64,000 nucleotides of DNA, taken from NCBI GenBank assembly GCA_964454015.1, contig CAYVQF010000005.1:118599-182598 (forward strand), read 5' to 3'. Positions 33,034 to 42,663 of the stretch are shown piece by piece. The notes under the pieces were generated by a model, which was not told the origin of the DNA, searched no databases, and worked only from the letters and a program-made list of their open reading frames with translations. The DNA comes from CAYVQF01 sp964454015. GTDB lineage: Bacteria; Myxococcota_A; Bradymonadia; UBA4248. Position 1 is the stretch's first letter. Each line of letters starts with the position of its first letter. The position numbers were made by a program, and so were the translations under genes.

Positions 33034-35475
33034 ATGAAGTTGGTGGTCGTGGGTGGCGTGGCGGCAGGGGCGTCGACAGCGGCGCGGGCGCGGCGATTGA
33101 GCGAAGCGGCGGAGATCGTGGTGTTGGAGCGGGGCCAGCATGTGTCCTTCGCCAACTGTGGCTTGCCCTATCACATCGGTGGCGCCATCGCCGAACGCGA
33201 GGCCCTGCTGCTGCAGACCCCGGAGACGTTGCGGCAAGCCTTGAACCTGGACGTGCGGGTGGGTGCTGAGGTGCTGTCCATCGATCGCCAGAAGAAGCAG
33301 GTGCAGGTGCGCGAGCTGGAGAGCGGTCGTGTCTACCATGAGGGCTACGACAAGCTGGTGCTGTGTCCGGGAGCGGTGCCGGTGGTGCCGCCGATCCCCG
33401 GTGTGGCTCACCCGCGGGTGATGTGCCTGCGCAACATCGAGGACATGGATCGGGTCAAAGGGGTGGTCGAGACGGCCCGCAGCGCCGTGGTGATTGGGGC
33501 CGGCTATATCGGGGTGGAGATGGCCGAGAGTCTGCGAGAGCGCGGCTTGGCGGTAGACCTGGTGGAGATGGCGCCGCAGATCATGCCGCCTCTGGATCGG
33601 GAGATGGTGCGTTCCCTGGAAGACCACATGCGTCATCACGGGGTGCGGCTGCATTTGGGCACGGTGGCGGTGGCGTTCAAGGATCGCGGGTCACAGGTGG
33701 GGGTGGAGCTCCAGAATGGGACCACCCTGGTGGCGGATCTGGTGATGATGTCTGCTGGCGTTCGGCCCGAGTCGGCTTTGGCGAAAGAGGCGGGCTTGAG
33801 CCTCGGGGCGCGAGGTGGGATCGTGGTGGACGCGCAGATGCGGACCTCGGATCCCGACATTTTTGCCGCCGGTGACGCCGTAGAGGTGCAGCACACGGTG
33901 ACGGGAGAGCGTTTGCAGATTCCCTTGGCAGGGCCGGCCAACCGCCAAGGGCGGATCGCTGCGGAAGTGATCATGGGTCGCGACAGCAGCTACAGCAGCA
34001 CCCAAGGGACGGCGATCGTCAAGATTTTTGCGATGACGGCCGGTGGCACTGGGGCTTCGGAGCGGCAACTGCGACAGGCGGGCGTGCCTTACGCGAAGGT
34101 CTATCTGCATCCCTCTGGCCACGCGGGCTACTATCCCGGTACGGCGCCGATGCATCTCAAGGTGATGTATGCGCCGGAGGACGGGCGTTTGCTGGGGGCG
34201 CAGGTCGTCGGCTTCGACGGCGTGGACAAGCGCATCGACGTCTTGGCCACGGCCTTGCGTTTTGGGATGAAGGTCGAGGATCTGGAGTCCTTGGAGCTGG
34301 CCTATGCGCCCCCTTACGGATCGGCGAAGGATCCCGTCAACATGGTGGGCTTCGTCGCCAACAACGTGCTCCGGGGCGACACGCAGGTGTGGTATGCCGA
34401 GGCCTATCCCGAGCAGACCCGCGACGGCGTGGTGGTAGACGTGCGCGGGGCCGAGGAGTTCGATCTGTGGCATATTCCGGGCTCGATCCACTTGCCCCTC
34501 GGCGAGCTGCGGGCGCGCGTGGCTGAGCTACCCAAAGACAAGATGTTGTTTTTGGTGTGCAAGTCTGGCTTTCGCTCCTATCTGGCTTACCGCGTCTTGA
34601 GCCAGTTGGGCTATCGCTGCGCCACGCTGAGCGGTGGTGTTCAGACTTTCTGTGCGTGGCATGGTACGGGAGTCTGCGGTGGTCAGCCGGAGATTCCGAT
34701 CTTGTCGTACGCCGAGGAGAAGATGGCGGCCGTGGCGCAGGCGACGGGTAAGGTCTTGACTTTGGACTGTGCGGGTATGCAGTGCCCGGGTCCGATCATG
34801 AAGTTGTCCCAGGCGATGGAGACGCAGCAGATCGGTGATGAGGTGGCGGTGACGGCTTCGGACCCAGGCTTCGCGAGCGATGTGCAGGCTTGGTGTCAGG
34901 CGCGGGGGCATGCGCTGGTCTCCCTCGAACGCGATGGGGCGCGGACTCAGGCGCGGGTTCGCAAGGGTGGCGCTTTGGGTCTTCCGCTGCGGCCAGGCGC
35001 CAAGGGCGAGAAGAAGACCATGGTGGTCTTCTCGGGTGACTTGGACAAGGTGATGGCCGCTTTCATCATCGCCAACGGCGCGGCGTCGATGGGTGCCGAG
35101 GTGACGATGTTCTTCACCTTCTGGGGTCTGAATGCCTTGCGCCGGGCTCCTGGTGGCGCGGTAAAGAAGGGGCTCCTCGAGCGCACTTTGGCCTGGATGA
35201 TGCCGAGCGGCGCTGGCAAGCTGAAGCTCTCGCAGATGCACTGGCTCGGCGCGGGGACGGCGGCGCTGAAGCAGGTCATGGCGGCGAAGAAGGTGGAGAG
35301 CCTGCCTGAGCTGATGTCCATGGCGCAGGGCGCGGGGGTGAAGCTGGTGGCGTGCGCCATGTCCATGGACTTGTTGGGCATTCAGCCGTCGGAACTCATC
35401 GATGGGGTGGAGATGGGCGGGGTGGCCACCTTCCTCGGAGAGTCGCGCGACGCGGGCATGACGCTCTTCATCTAG
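33034..35475 (+). CDS. CoA-disulfide-reductase-like flavoprotein fused to rhodanese, TusA and DsrE domains
   Basis: An 813-aa protein; the ATG at 33034 sits 5 nt after TAGGAGG. Domain 1 (~1-445) is an FAD/NAD(P)H pyridine-nucleotide disulfide reductase of the CoADR type: GGVAAGAST dinucleotide loop, active Cys42 in SFANCGLPYHIGG, then VIGAGYIGVEMAE. Domain 2 (~455-545) is a rhodanese with VVDVRG and active Cys in LVCKSGFRSY (~508). Domain 3 (~573-645) is TusA-like with LDCAGMQCPGPIMKL. Domain 4 (~660-813) is DsrE-like with a Cys in LVACAMSMDL. Such fusions handle persulfide sulfur: the flavoprotein reduces a per- or disulfide and the other domains relay the sulfane sulfur. Confidence 0.9.
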   Translation: MKLVVVGGVAAGASTAARARRLSEAAEIVVLERGQHVSFANCGLPYHIGGAIAEREALLLQTPETLRQALNLDVRVGAEVLSIDRQKKQVQVRELESGRVYHEGYDKLVLCPGAVPVVPPIPGVAHPRVMCLRNIEDMDRVKGVVETARSAVVIGAGYIGVEMAESLRERGLAVDLVEMAPQIMPPLDREMVRSLEDHMRHHGVRLHLGTVAVAFKDRGSQVGVELQNGTTLVADLVMMSAGVRPESALAKEAGLSLGARGGIVVDAQMRTSDPDIFAAGDAVEVQHTVTGERLQIPLAGPANRQGRIAAEVIMGRDSSYSSTQGTAIVKIFAMTAGGTGASERQLRQAGVPYAKVYLHPSGHAGYYPGTAPMHLKVMYAPEDGRLLGAQVVGFDGVDKRIDVLATALRFGMKVEDLESLELAYAPPYGSAKDPVNMVGFVANNVLRGDTQVWYAEAYPEQTRDGVVVDVRGAEEFDLWHIPGSIHLPLGELRARVAELPKDKMLFLVCKSGFRSYLAYRVLSQLGYRCATLSGGVQTFCAWHGTGVCGGQPEIPILSYAEEKMAAVAQATGKVLTLDCAGMQCPGPIMKLSQAMETQQIGDEVAVTASDPGFASDVQAWCQARGHALVSLERDGARTQARVRKGGALGLPLRPGAKGEKKTMVVFSGDLDKVMAAFIIANGAASMGAEVTMFFTFWGLNALRRAPGGAVKKGLLERTLAWMMPSGAGKLKLSQMHWLGAGTAALKQVMAAKKVESLPELMSMAQGAGVKLVACAMSMDLLGIQPSELIDGVEMGGVATFLGESRDAGMTLFI

Positions 35476-35496
35476 GGCATGACGGCTGGGCAGGCC

Positions 35497-36444
35497 TTAG
35501 ATCCACTGGATGCAAACGCTGCACGATGGATCGAGGCTGACTTCGGCGTCAGCGTCGCCGAGGAGGGCGTCGCGCACGGCGGCGATGCTCTCGAGGGGCG
35601 CGGCGCAGCAGAAGCCGTCTTCGAGGACCTCGAGTCGGGGGGCTTGTTCGAGGGAGAAGAGGGCGAAGCCGCCGCCAAAGCGTTCGCAGGGTTCTTTGGC
35701 GCAGGTGGCCTGGGGAGCCTCCTGCCCTGGTGCCCAGACCAGCCAGGCGTCGGCTCCTGGGTGAGGCATGCCGATGAGCGCCATGGTCTCGTCCTCGGGA
35801 TGCCAGCGTTCGGCGGCTTCAGCGATCTCCCTTTGGGCGTGGCGGGGGAGGTCGAGGATGAGGCGCCGGTTGTGCTCGAGGGCGATGTGGGCGCGCCGGA
35901 CGATGAGGCGCGGGCAAGCAGCGAGGACGGTTTCGAGCTCGCTCTCGGCGTGAAAGGCGGGGGCGCGGTCGAGGTCGTTCCAACCCGGAAAGGGGAAGTG
36001 TCCGGCGTTGTGGCCCATGCGCGCCAGGACACGGCCGGCGCCGAAGTGGCGGGCGATGCGGAGCTCGTCCTCGGAGAGGAGGAGCATGGTCATGCGGCTG
36101 TGTGGGAGGGGCAGGCCAGGCAGAGGCTGCGGATCGACATAGAGGGCTCCGCGCAGCCCAGGGCGTCCCATGAGATCGCCTTGGCTGAGCTCAGTGGTGT
36201 CACCGACATCGACGCAGAGCCCTTCAAGTGCATAGGCATAGAGGGTTTCCAAGAGGGGCAGGGGGGCCTCGAGTTGCTCTTCGACGGCGGCCGAGGCGAG
36301 GAAAGTCAGGGCGACCTCGCGCTGACCGAGGGCATGGAGGCCGTCACTGAGATAGGAGAGGAAAGTGTAGCCCTGTTCGCCGAAGACGGCGAGGTGGTCC
36401 ATGATGTCGACACAGAGCCTACCAGGTAAGATTTCGACGCGCAT
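35497..36444 (-). CDS. Hypothetical soluble protein
   Basis: About 315 aa from the ATG at 36442-36444 (MRVEILPGRLCVDIMDHLAV). An in-frame ATG four codons upstream lies directly on AAGAGG, and further upstream the frame runs into the next lipoprotein gene, so a downstream start is favoured. There are no membrane helices or signal peptide. It is mixed alpha/beta with a Trp/His segment (VLARMGHNAGHFPFPGWN) and Cys clusters near the end (GFCCAAPLES; DPSCSVCIQWI), which could bind a metal. I do not recognise the family. It is convergent with the upstream fusion gene. Confidence 0.6.
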   Translation of the reverse strand: MRVEILPGRLCVDIMDHLAVFGEQGYTFLSYLSDGLHALGQREVALTFLASAAVEEQLEAPLPLLETLYAYALEGLCVDVGDTTELSQGDLMGRPGLRGALYVDPQPLPGLPLPHSRMTMLLLSEDELRIARHFGAGRVLARMGHNAGHFPFPGWNDLDRAPAFHAESELETVLAACPRLIVRRAHIALEHNRRLILDLPRHAQREIAEAAERWHPEDETMALIGMPHPGADAWLVWAPGQEAPQATCAKEPCERFGGGFALFSLEQAPRLEVLEDGFCCAAPLESIAAVRDALLGDADAEVSLDPSCSVCIQWI

Positions 36445-36520
36445 CGCTGATGTCATCCTCTTGGGTCGTGGAGGCGGCAGGGGCGAGGGGCCACTGGGTT
36501 GCGGCTTGGTGTCCCTGGGC

Positions 36521-37540
36521 TCATGATTCGGGTTGCAAGTGAAGGCGGAAGCGTCCGTCGGCGTCGGGGCGCTCGATGTGGGCATAGGAGCCGCTGCTGG
36601 CGCGGCTGAGCCTGAGGCTCACGGGCGCGCAGGCCGCCTCATGGCAGTCACCGGCTTGGTTATCCGGCGGGGTGAAGCCTAAGGCGATGAGCGCGTCGCG
36701 GCTGCGCACATAGGCGCGCCAGGCCGAGGCTGGGTCAGGCGCACGGAAGCGCATGGAGGTGGAGAGGTAACGCTCCCAGGTGCCGCCGCGGCTGATCTCT
36801 TCCAAGGGGAGGGTGGCGATGGTGTCCCACAGCGCCGCGTCGATGCGCGGATCGATGAGGAATGGGACCTGTTCGAGCAGAGGTGTGAGCTCCGTGGCAG
36901 GCGTTTGGGTGCCGAGGGCGACGATGAAGCTCAGCCCAGAGGTGCGCTGCCGCGCGCCGGTCCAAGGAGCGGGTTCTTCGGCCCACCACTCGATGGTCAT
37001 CTCGGGTGTGTTCTTGACCCAGCGCAGGGGGAAATGCTCGGCGTCGTGGTGTTGGACCGCGAACGCGGCCTCTTCGAGGTGGTTCTGGATGTGGGTGCGG
37101 AGGTCGTCGGCGCTGCCGACCATGCCGCAGTCGTCGACGAACCAGTGCAGGCGGAGCTCGCCCTCGGTCAAGCTGAGGCCGAGGTGGAGGGAGGTCCGCA
37201 AGACCTCGCGACTGAGCAGAAAGGAGCGGAGCACTTGGGGGGCGGGCATGGTCGGCAGGTGTTTGTGCTCGGTCAGCCACTGGGCGAAGTCCGGGTCGAG
37301 CGTGTCGACGTCGGCGAGGCGGCGAAGGCGGGCCAGGGGATCTTCGTCTCGAGGCGGCGCGGTGGCGGCTGAAGCGGTTGGGGCGACAGGCGGCGTGGAC
37401 ATGGCGTTGGCTTGGGCTCGGTTGGCGGGGGCCTCTGGTGCGTGGCAGGCCGACGTGGCGACGCCGACGAGCAGCCACAGGCCCAGGCACAGGGGTTGGG
37501 GCGCAATGGGCCATGAGGGGCGGAGATGGTGAATTCGCAT
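36521..37540 (-). CDS. Hypothetical lipoprotein
   Basis: A 339-aa protein from the ATG at 37538-37540; this start gives the signal LCLGLWLLVGVATSAC. An upstream frame extension of 57 residues has no signal. A Pro/Ala/Thr linker follows the Cys, then a soluble domain (~60-339) with acidic helices, two Trp-rich strands (LRLHWFVDD, MTIEWWAEE) and a Cys pair (GDCHEAACAP). It lies 76 bp upstream of the unknown soluble gene on the same strand, so the two may be co-transcribed. No family is recognised. Confidence 0.6.
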   Translation of the reverse strand: MRIHHLRPSWPIAPQPLCLGLWLLVGVATSACHAPEAPANRAQANAMSTPPVAPTASAATAPPRDEDPLARLRRLADVDTLDPDFAQWLTEHKHLPTMPAPQVLRSFLLSREVLRTSLHLGLSLTEGELRLHWFVDDCGMVGSADDLRTHIQNHLEEAAFAVQHHDAEHFPLRWVKNTPEMTIEWWAEEPAPWTGARQRTSGLSFIVALGTQTPATELTPLLEQVPFLIDPRIDAALWDTIATLPLEEISRGGTWERYLSTSMRFRAPDPASAWRAYVRSRDALIALGFTPPDNQAGDCHEAACAPVSLRLSRASSGSYAHIERPDADGRFRLHLQPES

Positions 37541-37817
37541 GACGCGCTCGATGCTGACGGTAGCGGGTGGCCGTGCGGGGGGTGCGTGGGGGAAAGTGGA
37601 CACACATGCTGGGGCCACGGCCGAGTCTATGAGCATCGCCCTCGCGATGCAACGCGAAGGCGTTGCTCGGTGTGCCGTGGGATGGCGAGCCTGCGCAGAG
37701 GCAGCATCCACGCTACCGGTGCGTGGGAAGAACGCTGTTGCCCAGAGGTGTCGCCAGGGTTAAGGTGGTGAGCGCTGGCGCGCCTGTTGCGCGTCGCCCT
37801 ATTGACCAAGGTGCACG

Positions 37818-39785
37818 ATGCGACGCTGTCGATGGTTGGGTTGCTGGGTCGTTTTACTCATGAGCCACACGCTGTGGGCGTGCAGCGCGACGGCGCAGAG
37901 TGCGCCGCCGCTGGCGACGTGGCCAAGTCATCAGCCCGATGCCAACGCGGAGCGGGCGACGATCCCCGAGATGTACCAGTGGGATCTGACGCGGCTCTTT
38001 GCCGACGAGGCGGCCTGGGCAGCGACGCTCGACGAAATCGACGCGACCCTGCCATCTCTGACGGCCCTCGCCCAGGCGATGGGTGACGCCGACCAGGTGT
38101 TGGCGGCGCTCGAGCTGTATTTCGGCCTGCATGATCAGGCCAACAGGGCGACGCTCTATGCGGCCTTGCGCCTGGACACGGCGCGCTCCGATGGTGCGAC
38201 GCAGGTGATGAACCAGCGCGCGCTGGCGACCATGGAAAAGTTGATGCAGACCTCCACCCATCTCCGGACGTCGCTGTTGGCGCGCTCCCATGAAGAGATG
38301 GAGGCGTTCTACGCGGCGGCACCTGGGCTCGAGGCCTATCGCGGCTATGTGGGCAATTTGCGCCGTCGGGCGGGCCGGGTTTTGGATGCCGATGGCGAGC
38401 GGGTCCTGGGGTTGTTGGGAGACAATCTGTGGGCGGAGATTGACCTCAATGAGCTGCCATCGCCTGCGGAGGAGGTCTTTCACGGGTTGCTCGGTGAGAT
38501 TCCCTGGCCGACCATTCGCGACGCTTCGGGGGCAGAGGTGCAACTCAACCTGTCGAACTACGGACGTTTCCGTCAGGATGACGACCGCGCGGTGCGCCGG
38601 GCTGCGGTGCACGGTTTGCTGGGCAGTCTGCGACGTTATCAGAACACTCTGGCGGCCGCCTTGACGGGGCAGGCCAAGCTGGATGTGGGCCTGGCGCGCG
38701 CCCGTCACTACGAGACGGCCCTCGAGGCCTATCTGGACAAGGACGATATCCCGGCAGCGGTCTATCACAATCTGGTGCAGACGGTGAACGCCAACCTCGC
38801 GCCATTGCACCGCTACATCAGCTTGCGCAAGCGCCTTTTGGGTTACGAGAGCCTGCACCTCTACGATCTCTACATCCCGCTGGTGGCCGATGTGGCCCTC
38901 GAAGTGCCTTTTGCCGAAGCGCGGGAGACGATCTTGGCGGCGCTGCAACCGCTGGGCGCACGCTACGTGGAGGTGGCAGCAGAGGCCTTAGATCCCCGGC
39001 AGGGATGGATGGACCTCTACCCACATCGCGACAAGCAGAGCGGCGCGTTTTCGGCCTCTACCTATGGGGTGAAGCCCTACATCAAGATGAACTATCAGGA
39101 CAGCCTCTACGACATGTCCACGCTGGCGCACGAGTTAGGGCACGCGCTGCACAGTCACTTGGCGATGCAGGCGCAGGCTTATCCCGATTTTCGTTACGTC
39201 TCCTTCATCGCCGAGGTGGCGTCGACGGCCAATGAGGCCCTGCTGAACGACTACCTTTATGGGCAGGCCACGGATCCTGCGTTGCGGGCGGCGCTCTTGG
39301 TGGACCGGCTCGAGCGCGTGCGCGGGACGATTTACCGGCAGACCCTCTTTGCCGAGTTCGAGTTGGCTTTGCACGCCTTCATCGAGGCGGGTGTGCCGGT
39401 GACGGCGGCGCTATTGGAGGAGACCTATGTGGCGTTGGTGCGGCGCTATTACGGGCCGGACTTGAGCATCGACGCCGATGACGGGATGGAGTGGGCTTAT
39501 ATCCCGCATTTCTATTGGAAGTATTATGTGTTTACTTATGCCACGGGGCTGTCGGCGGGGATGGCGATCGCCACGCGTCTGCGAGCCGAGGAAGACGGAG
39601 CGCAGGCGGGCTATCTCGCCATGCTCGAAGGGGGATGCAGCGCGTCGCCCCTGGACCTGCTGCGCAGGGCCGGGGTGGATCTGACCCAGCCTGCGCCGGT
39701 GCAGGCCGCGCTGGATGACTTCGACGCGACCTTGCGTGAGCTCGAGGCGCTCCTCCTAACACAGACAGCGGCGCGACCCGAGTGA
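37818..39785 (+). CDS. pepF: Oligoendopeptidase F (M3B), apparent lipoprotein
   Basis: A 655-aa zinc peptidase that cuts short peptides. The catalytic motif HELGH is in DMSTLAHELGHALHSHLAMQ (~residue 439), with the downstream Glu in VASTANEALLNDY and the family blocks KQSGAFSASTYGVKPYI and YPHRDKQSG. The typical length is ~600 aa. It has a short lipoprotein-like signal (SHTLWACSAT), which is unusual because PepF is generally cytosolic. The next gene is an M29 aminopeptidase only 28 bp away, so this is a peptide-scavenging pair. Confidence 0.9.
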   Translation: MRRCRWLGCWVVLLMSHTLWACSATAQSAPPLATWPSHQPDANAERATIPEMYQWDLTRLFADEAAWAATLDEIDATLPSLTALAQAMGDADQVLAALELYFGLHDQANRATLYAALRLDTARSDGATQVMNQRALATMEKLMQTSTHLRTSLLARSHEEMEAFYAAAPGLEAYRGYVGNLRRRAGRVLDADGERVLGLLGDNLWAEIDLNELPSPAEEVFHGLLGEIPWPTIRDASGAEVQLNLSNYGRFRQDDDRAVRRAAVHGLLGSLRRYQNTLAAALTGQAKLDVGLARARHYETALEAYLDKDDIPAAVYHNLVQTVNANLAPLHRYISLRKRLLGYESLHLYDLYIPLVADVALEVPFAEARETILAALQPLGARYVEVAAEALDPRQGWMDLYPHRDKQSGAFSASTYGVKPYIKMNYQDSLYDMSTLAHELGHALHSHLAMQAQAYPDFRYVSFIAEVASTANEALLNDYLYGQATDPALRAALLVDRLERVRGTIYRQTLFAEFELALHAFIEAGVPVTAALLEETYVALVRRYYGPDLSIDADDGMEWAYIPHFYWKYYVFTYATGLSAGMAIATRLRAEEDGAQAGYLAMLEGGCSASPLDLLRRAGVDLTQPAPVQAALDDFDATLRELEALLLTQTAARPE

Positions 39786-39813
39786 GGGTGTGCCGGCGCA
39801 CGAGGGAGCCAAC

Positions 39814-41013
39814 GTGAAAGATGTAGCCAGGATAGCCGAAGTCGATCTCGAGAAGTGGGCCCAGTTTCTGTTGGAGCACTCCCTGGCCGGTCCCAGTACC
39901 GGCGCGCGGGTGATGATCAAAGGCGAGGCCGTGGCTTGGCCGCTGATGGAGGTCTTGGAGCGGCGGGTCATCGAGATGGGGGCGACCCCCGATGTGCTGC
40001 TGATCGCCCCGAACAACGACCGCGGTCGCGTCTGGTCGTCGAACATGGGGCGCTATGCGACGCCGGACCAGTTGGCCGCCGTGCCAGCGTGGTTGATCCA
40101 GCGCTATCAAGAGATGACCCACTATATCGAGATCTTGGGCCACGCCGATCCGCAAGCGTTTCAAGGCTTGGCTCCCGAGCAAGCACAGCGGATGATGGCG
40201 GCGGATCGCCCCTTCGTCGATATCCGCGTCTCCAAGCCTTGGGTGCTGACCCTCTACCCGACGGCTGCGGAGGCGGCGTTCGAGGGGATGTCCTTGGCGT
40301 CTTACACGGATTTCATCGTGCGAGCGTCGACAGTGGACCCTGCGCCGCTGAAGTTCGCCGAGGAGAAGCTCGAGCCCCTGTTCCAATCGGGGCGTCAGGT
40401 GCGCATCGTGACCCATCATCCCGGTGCGGGGCGCGAGCTGGTTCTGCGCATGGATATCACCCACAGCATTCCGCGGCTGTGCTATGGCCTGAGGAACTTT
40501 CCCGACGGCGAAATCTTTACGAGTCCCAACGCCAACAGCGTCGAAGGCGAGATCTACGTCGACTTGCCCGTGACCCATGGTGGGGTGGACATGCAGGGGA
40601 TTCACTTGCGTTTCGAGGGGGGGCGCATCGTCGAGTACAGCGCCCAAGCGGGTCAGAAGCAGCTCGAGACCATCGTGGAGACCGATGCGGGGGCACGGCG
40701 CCTCGGTGAGTTCGCCCTGGGGATGAACCCCGGTTTTGACAAAGTGCTGAAGAACGCCCTCTTCGTGGAGAAGGTCGGGGGAACCCTGCACATCGCCATC
40801 GGGGCGAGCTACGAGGACTGCTACGTCGAAGACCCTGGCAGCGATGCAGGGCGGCGGCGTTTGGAGACCTTGACCGAGGAGGGGATCGTGAACGTCTCGG
40901 CCCAGCACGTGGACATTGTCACCGATTTCCGGCCCGGTGGCGCTGGGCGGCAGGTCTTCATCGACGACACCGAGCTGGTGGTGCGCGATGGGGTGTGGGT
41001 CATCGCCCCCTGA
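39814..41013 (+). CDS. M29-family aminopeptidase (AmpS/PepS)
   Basis: A 399-aa protein from the GTG at 39814, with GAGGGAG 5 nt upstream. M29 aminopeptidases are di-metal enzymes that remove N-terminal residues. The metal-ligand regions are visible: NFPDGEIFTSPN (Glu), ARRLGEFALG (Glu), LHIAIGASYED (His) and QHVDIVTDF (His/Asp), in the correct order. The length fits the usual 370-415. It follows pepF closely, and no signal peptide is present, so it probably acts in the cytoplasm on peptides that are taken up. Its stop lies 8 bp before the convergent der stop. Confidence 0.88.
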   Translation: MKDVARIAEVDLEKWAQFLLEHSLAGPSTGARVMIKGEAVAWPLMEVLERRVIEMGATPDVLLIAPNNDRGRVWSSNMGRYATPDQLAAVPAWLIQRYQEMTHYIEILGHADPQAFQGLAPEQAQRMMAADRPFVDIRVSKPWVLTLYPTAAEAAFEGMSLASYTDFIVRASTVDPAPLKFAEEKLEPLFQSGRQVRIVTHHPGAGRELVLRMDITHSIPRLCYGLRNFPDGEIFTSPNANSVEGEIYVDLPVTHGGVDMQGIHLRFEGGRIVEYSAQAGQKQLETIVETDAGARRLGEFALGMNPGFDKVLKNALFVEKVGGTLHIAIGASYEDCYVEDPGSDAGRRRLETLTEEGIVNVSAQHVDIVTDFRPGGAGRQVFIDDTELVVRDGVWVIAP

Positions 41014-41021
41014 GAGGCGCT

Positions 41022-42623
41022 CTATTTTTTGCCGCGCTGTTTCCAGCGGCGCCGCCCTGCGGGGCGGCGGAAGATCAGCCGCAGTGGCGAGCCCTCAAAA
41101 CCGTAGTAGGCGCGGAACTGGTTGCTCAGGTAGCGCTTGTAGGAGGCGGGCACGATCTCTGGGGCGTTGGTCTGGATGAGGAAGGTCGGCGGGCGGACGG
41201 CGACCTGGGCCGCGAAGTACATCTTGACGATGCGGCTGCCGACGGTGGGCGGCGAGTGGTCGTGGATGATGCGCTCGAAGACCCGGTTGAGTTCACCCGT
41301 CGGGACGCGCTTGGAGCCTTCGACATAGAGCTTATCGACCAAGTTGAGGATCTTGTGGGTGCGCTGCCCCGTGAGGCCGCTGATGGTCATCACCGGCGCG
41401 TGGTCACAGAAGGGCATGGCCTGGCGCAGTCGCTTGATGGCTTCCGGGGCGCTCTGGCTGTCCTTGTCGGTGACGAGGTCCCATTTGTTGAGGAGGATGC
41501 CGAGGGCGCGACCGTTGTCGATGGCCAAACCGGCGATGCGGAGGTCTTGATCCGTTGGGCCGGTGGTGGCGTCGATGGTCAGGAGGACGACGTCGGCGCG
41601 CTCCACGGCGTCTAGGGCTTTGACCACGCTGAACTTCTCGAGGCGGGCCGTGATGGAGCGCTTGCGGCGAATGCCTGCCGTGTCGATGAGGATGTAGCAG
41701 CGCTCATCTGGGGTCCAGAGCTCGGTGTCAATGGCGTCGCGGGTGGTGCCGGCGATCTCTGCGGTGAGGAGGCGATCGCTGCCGACGAGGCGATTGATGA
41801 GAGTGCTCTTGCCAGTGTTGGGCTTGCCGACGATGGCGACCTGAATGCAGGCGTTGCGGAGCAGCTCTTCCGGGTCCTCAGGCGGCAGCGCATCGAGGGC
41901 ATTCTCCGGCCACGCCTGCTCAGGGCCCGCGTCGCCTTCGAGGTCATCGTCTTGGCTGGGATCGAAGTCAGGGTCATCAGCGAGGGCGTCGTCGTCGCCC
42001 GCGTCGGCATCGCTGCCGTCGTCGCTGTCCTGGTCCAGGGGCAGGGCCTCACTCGGCGCTGGCTCCTCTTCGGGCACCATGTCGCGGATGACGGCGTCGA
42101 CGAGGTCGTCGAAGTTGACGCCGTGCTCGGCGCTGATGGGGAAGCTCTCTTCGAAGCCGAGGCTGGCGAAGTCGTAGAAGTCATCGAGGCGACGCGGGGC
42201 GTCGATCTTGTTGACGGCGAGGATGACGCGCTTGCCGCTGCGGCGGAGCATGTCGGCGATCTGTTCGTCCGTGGGCAAGAGCCCCGTGCGGCTGTCGACG
42301 ACGAGGATGATGATGTCCGCCTCTTCGATGGCCAGTTGGGCTTGCTCGCGCATCTGCTCGAGGAGCAGGTCTGGGGAGTCGGGCTCGAAGCCCCCCGTGT
42401 CGATGACGCGGAAGCGGCGTTGCTCCCAGACGGTGGTGCTGTAGTTGCGGTCCCGGGTGACGCCAGGGGTGTCCTCGACCAAGGCGCTGCGCTTGCGGAT
42501 GAAGCGGTTGAAGAGGCGGCTCTTCCCGACATTGGGGCGTCCGACGATGGCGACGGTGGGCATGCGGCGATGGCGCAGGCGGCGCAGCTCATCGATATTG
42601 GGGCGGTTGTAGTTGCGGTTCAT
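41022..42623 (-). CDS. der: Ribosome-assembly GTPase Der (EngA)
   Basis: A 533-aa protein with two G domains and a C-terminal KH-like domain. Domain 1: GRPNVGKS, VIDTGGFEP and NKID (~138). Domain 2: GKPNTGKS (~266), LIDTAG and NKWD (~379). The linker between them (~184-255) is unusually long and acidic (Asp/Glu/Pro runs), which explains the length above the normal 440-490. Der assembles the 50S subunit. AAGAG lies six bases before the ATG. It is 40 bp downstream of era. Confidence 0.95.
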   Translation of the reverse strand: MNRNYNRPNIDELRRLRHRRMPTVAIVGRPNVGKSRLFNRFIRKRSALVEDTPGVTRDRNYSTTVWEQRRFRVIDTGGFEPDSPDLLLEQMREQAQLAIEEADIIILVVDSRTGLLPTDEQIADMLRRSGKRVILAVNKIDAPRRLDDFYDFASLGFEESFPISAEHGVNFDDLVDAVIRDMVPEEEPAPSEALPLDQDSDDGSDADAGDDDALADDPDFDPSQDDDLEGDAGPEQAWPENALDALPPEDPEELLRNACIQVAIVGKPNTGKSTLINRLVGSDRLLTAEIAGTTRDAIDTELWTPDERCYILIDTAGIRRKRSITARLEKFSVVKALDAVERADVVLLTIDATTGPTDQDLRIAGLAIDNGRALGILLNKWDLVTDKDSQSAPEAIKRLRQAMPFCDHAPVMTISGLTGQRTHKILNLVDKLYVEGSKRVPTGELNRVFERIIHDHSPPTVGSRIVKMYFAAQVAVRPPTFLIQTNAPEIVPASYKRYLSNQFRAYYGFEGSPLRLIFRRPAGRRRWKQRGKK

Positions 42624-42663
42624 GGGGCGCTCTTTTCAAGGTGGGACCAGGGACTGGGTGGGT

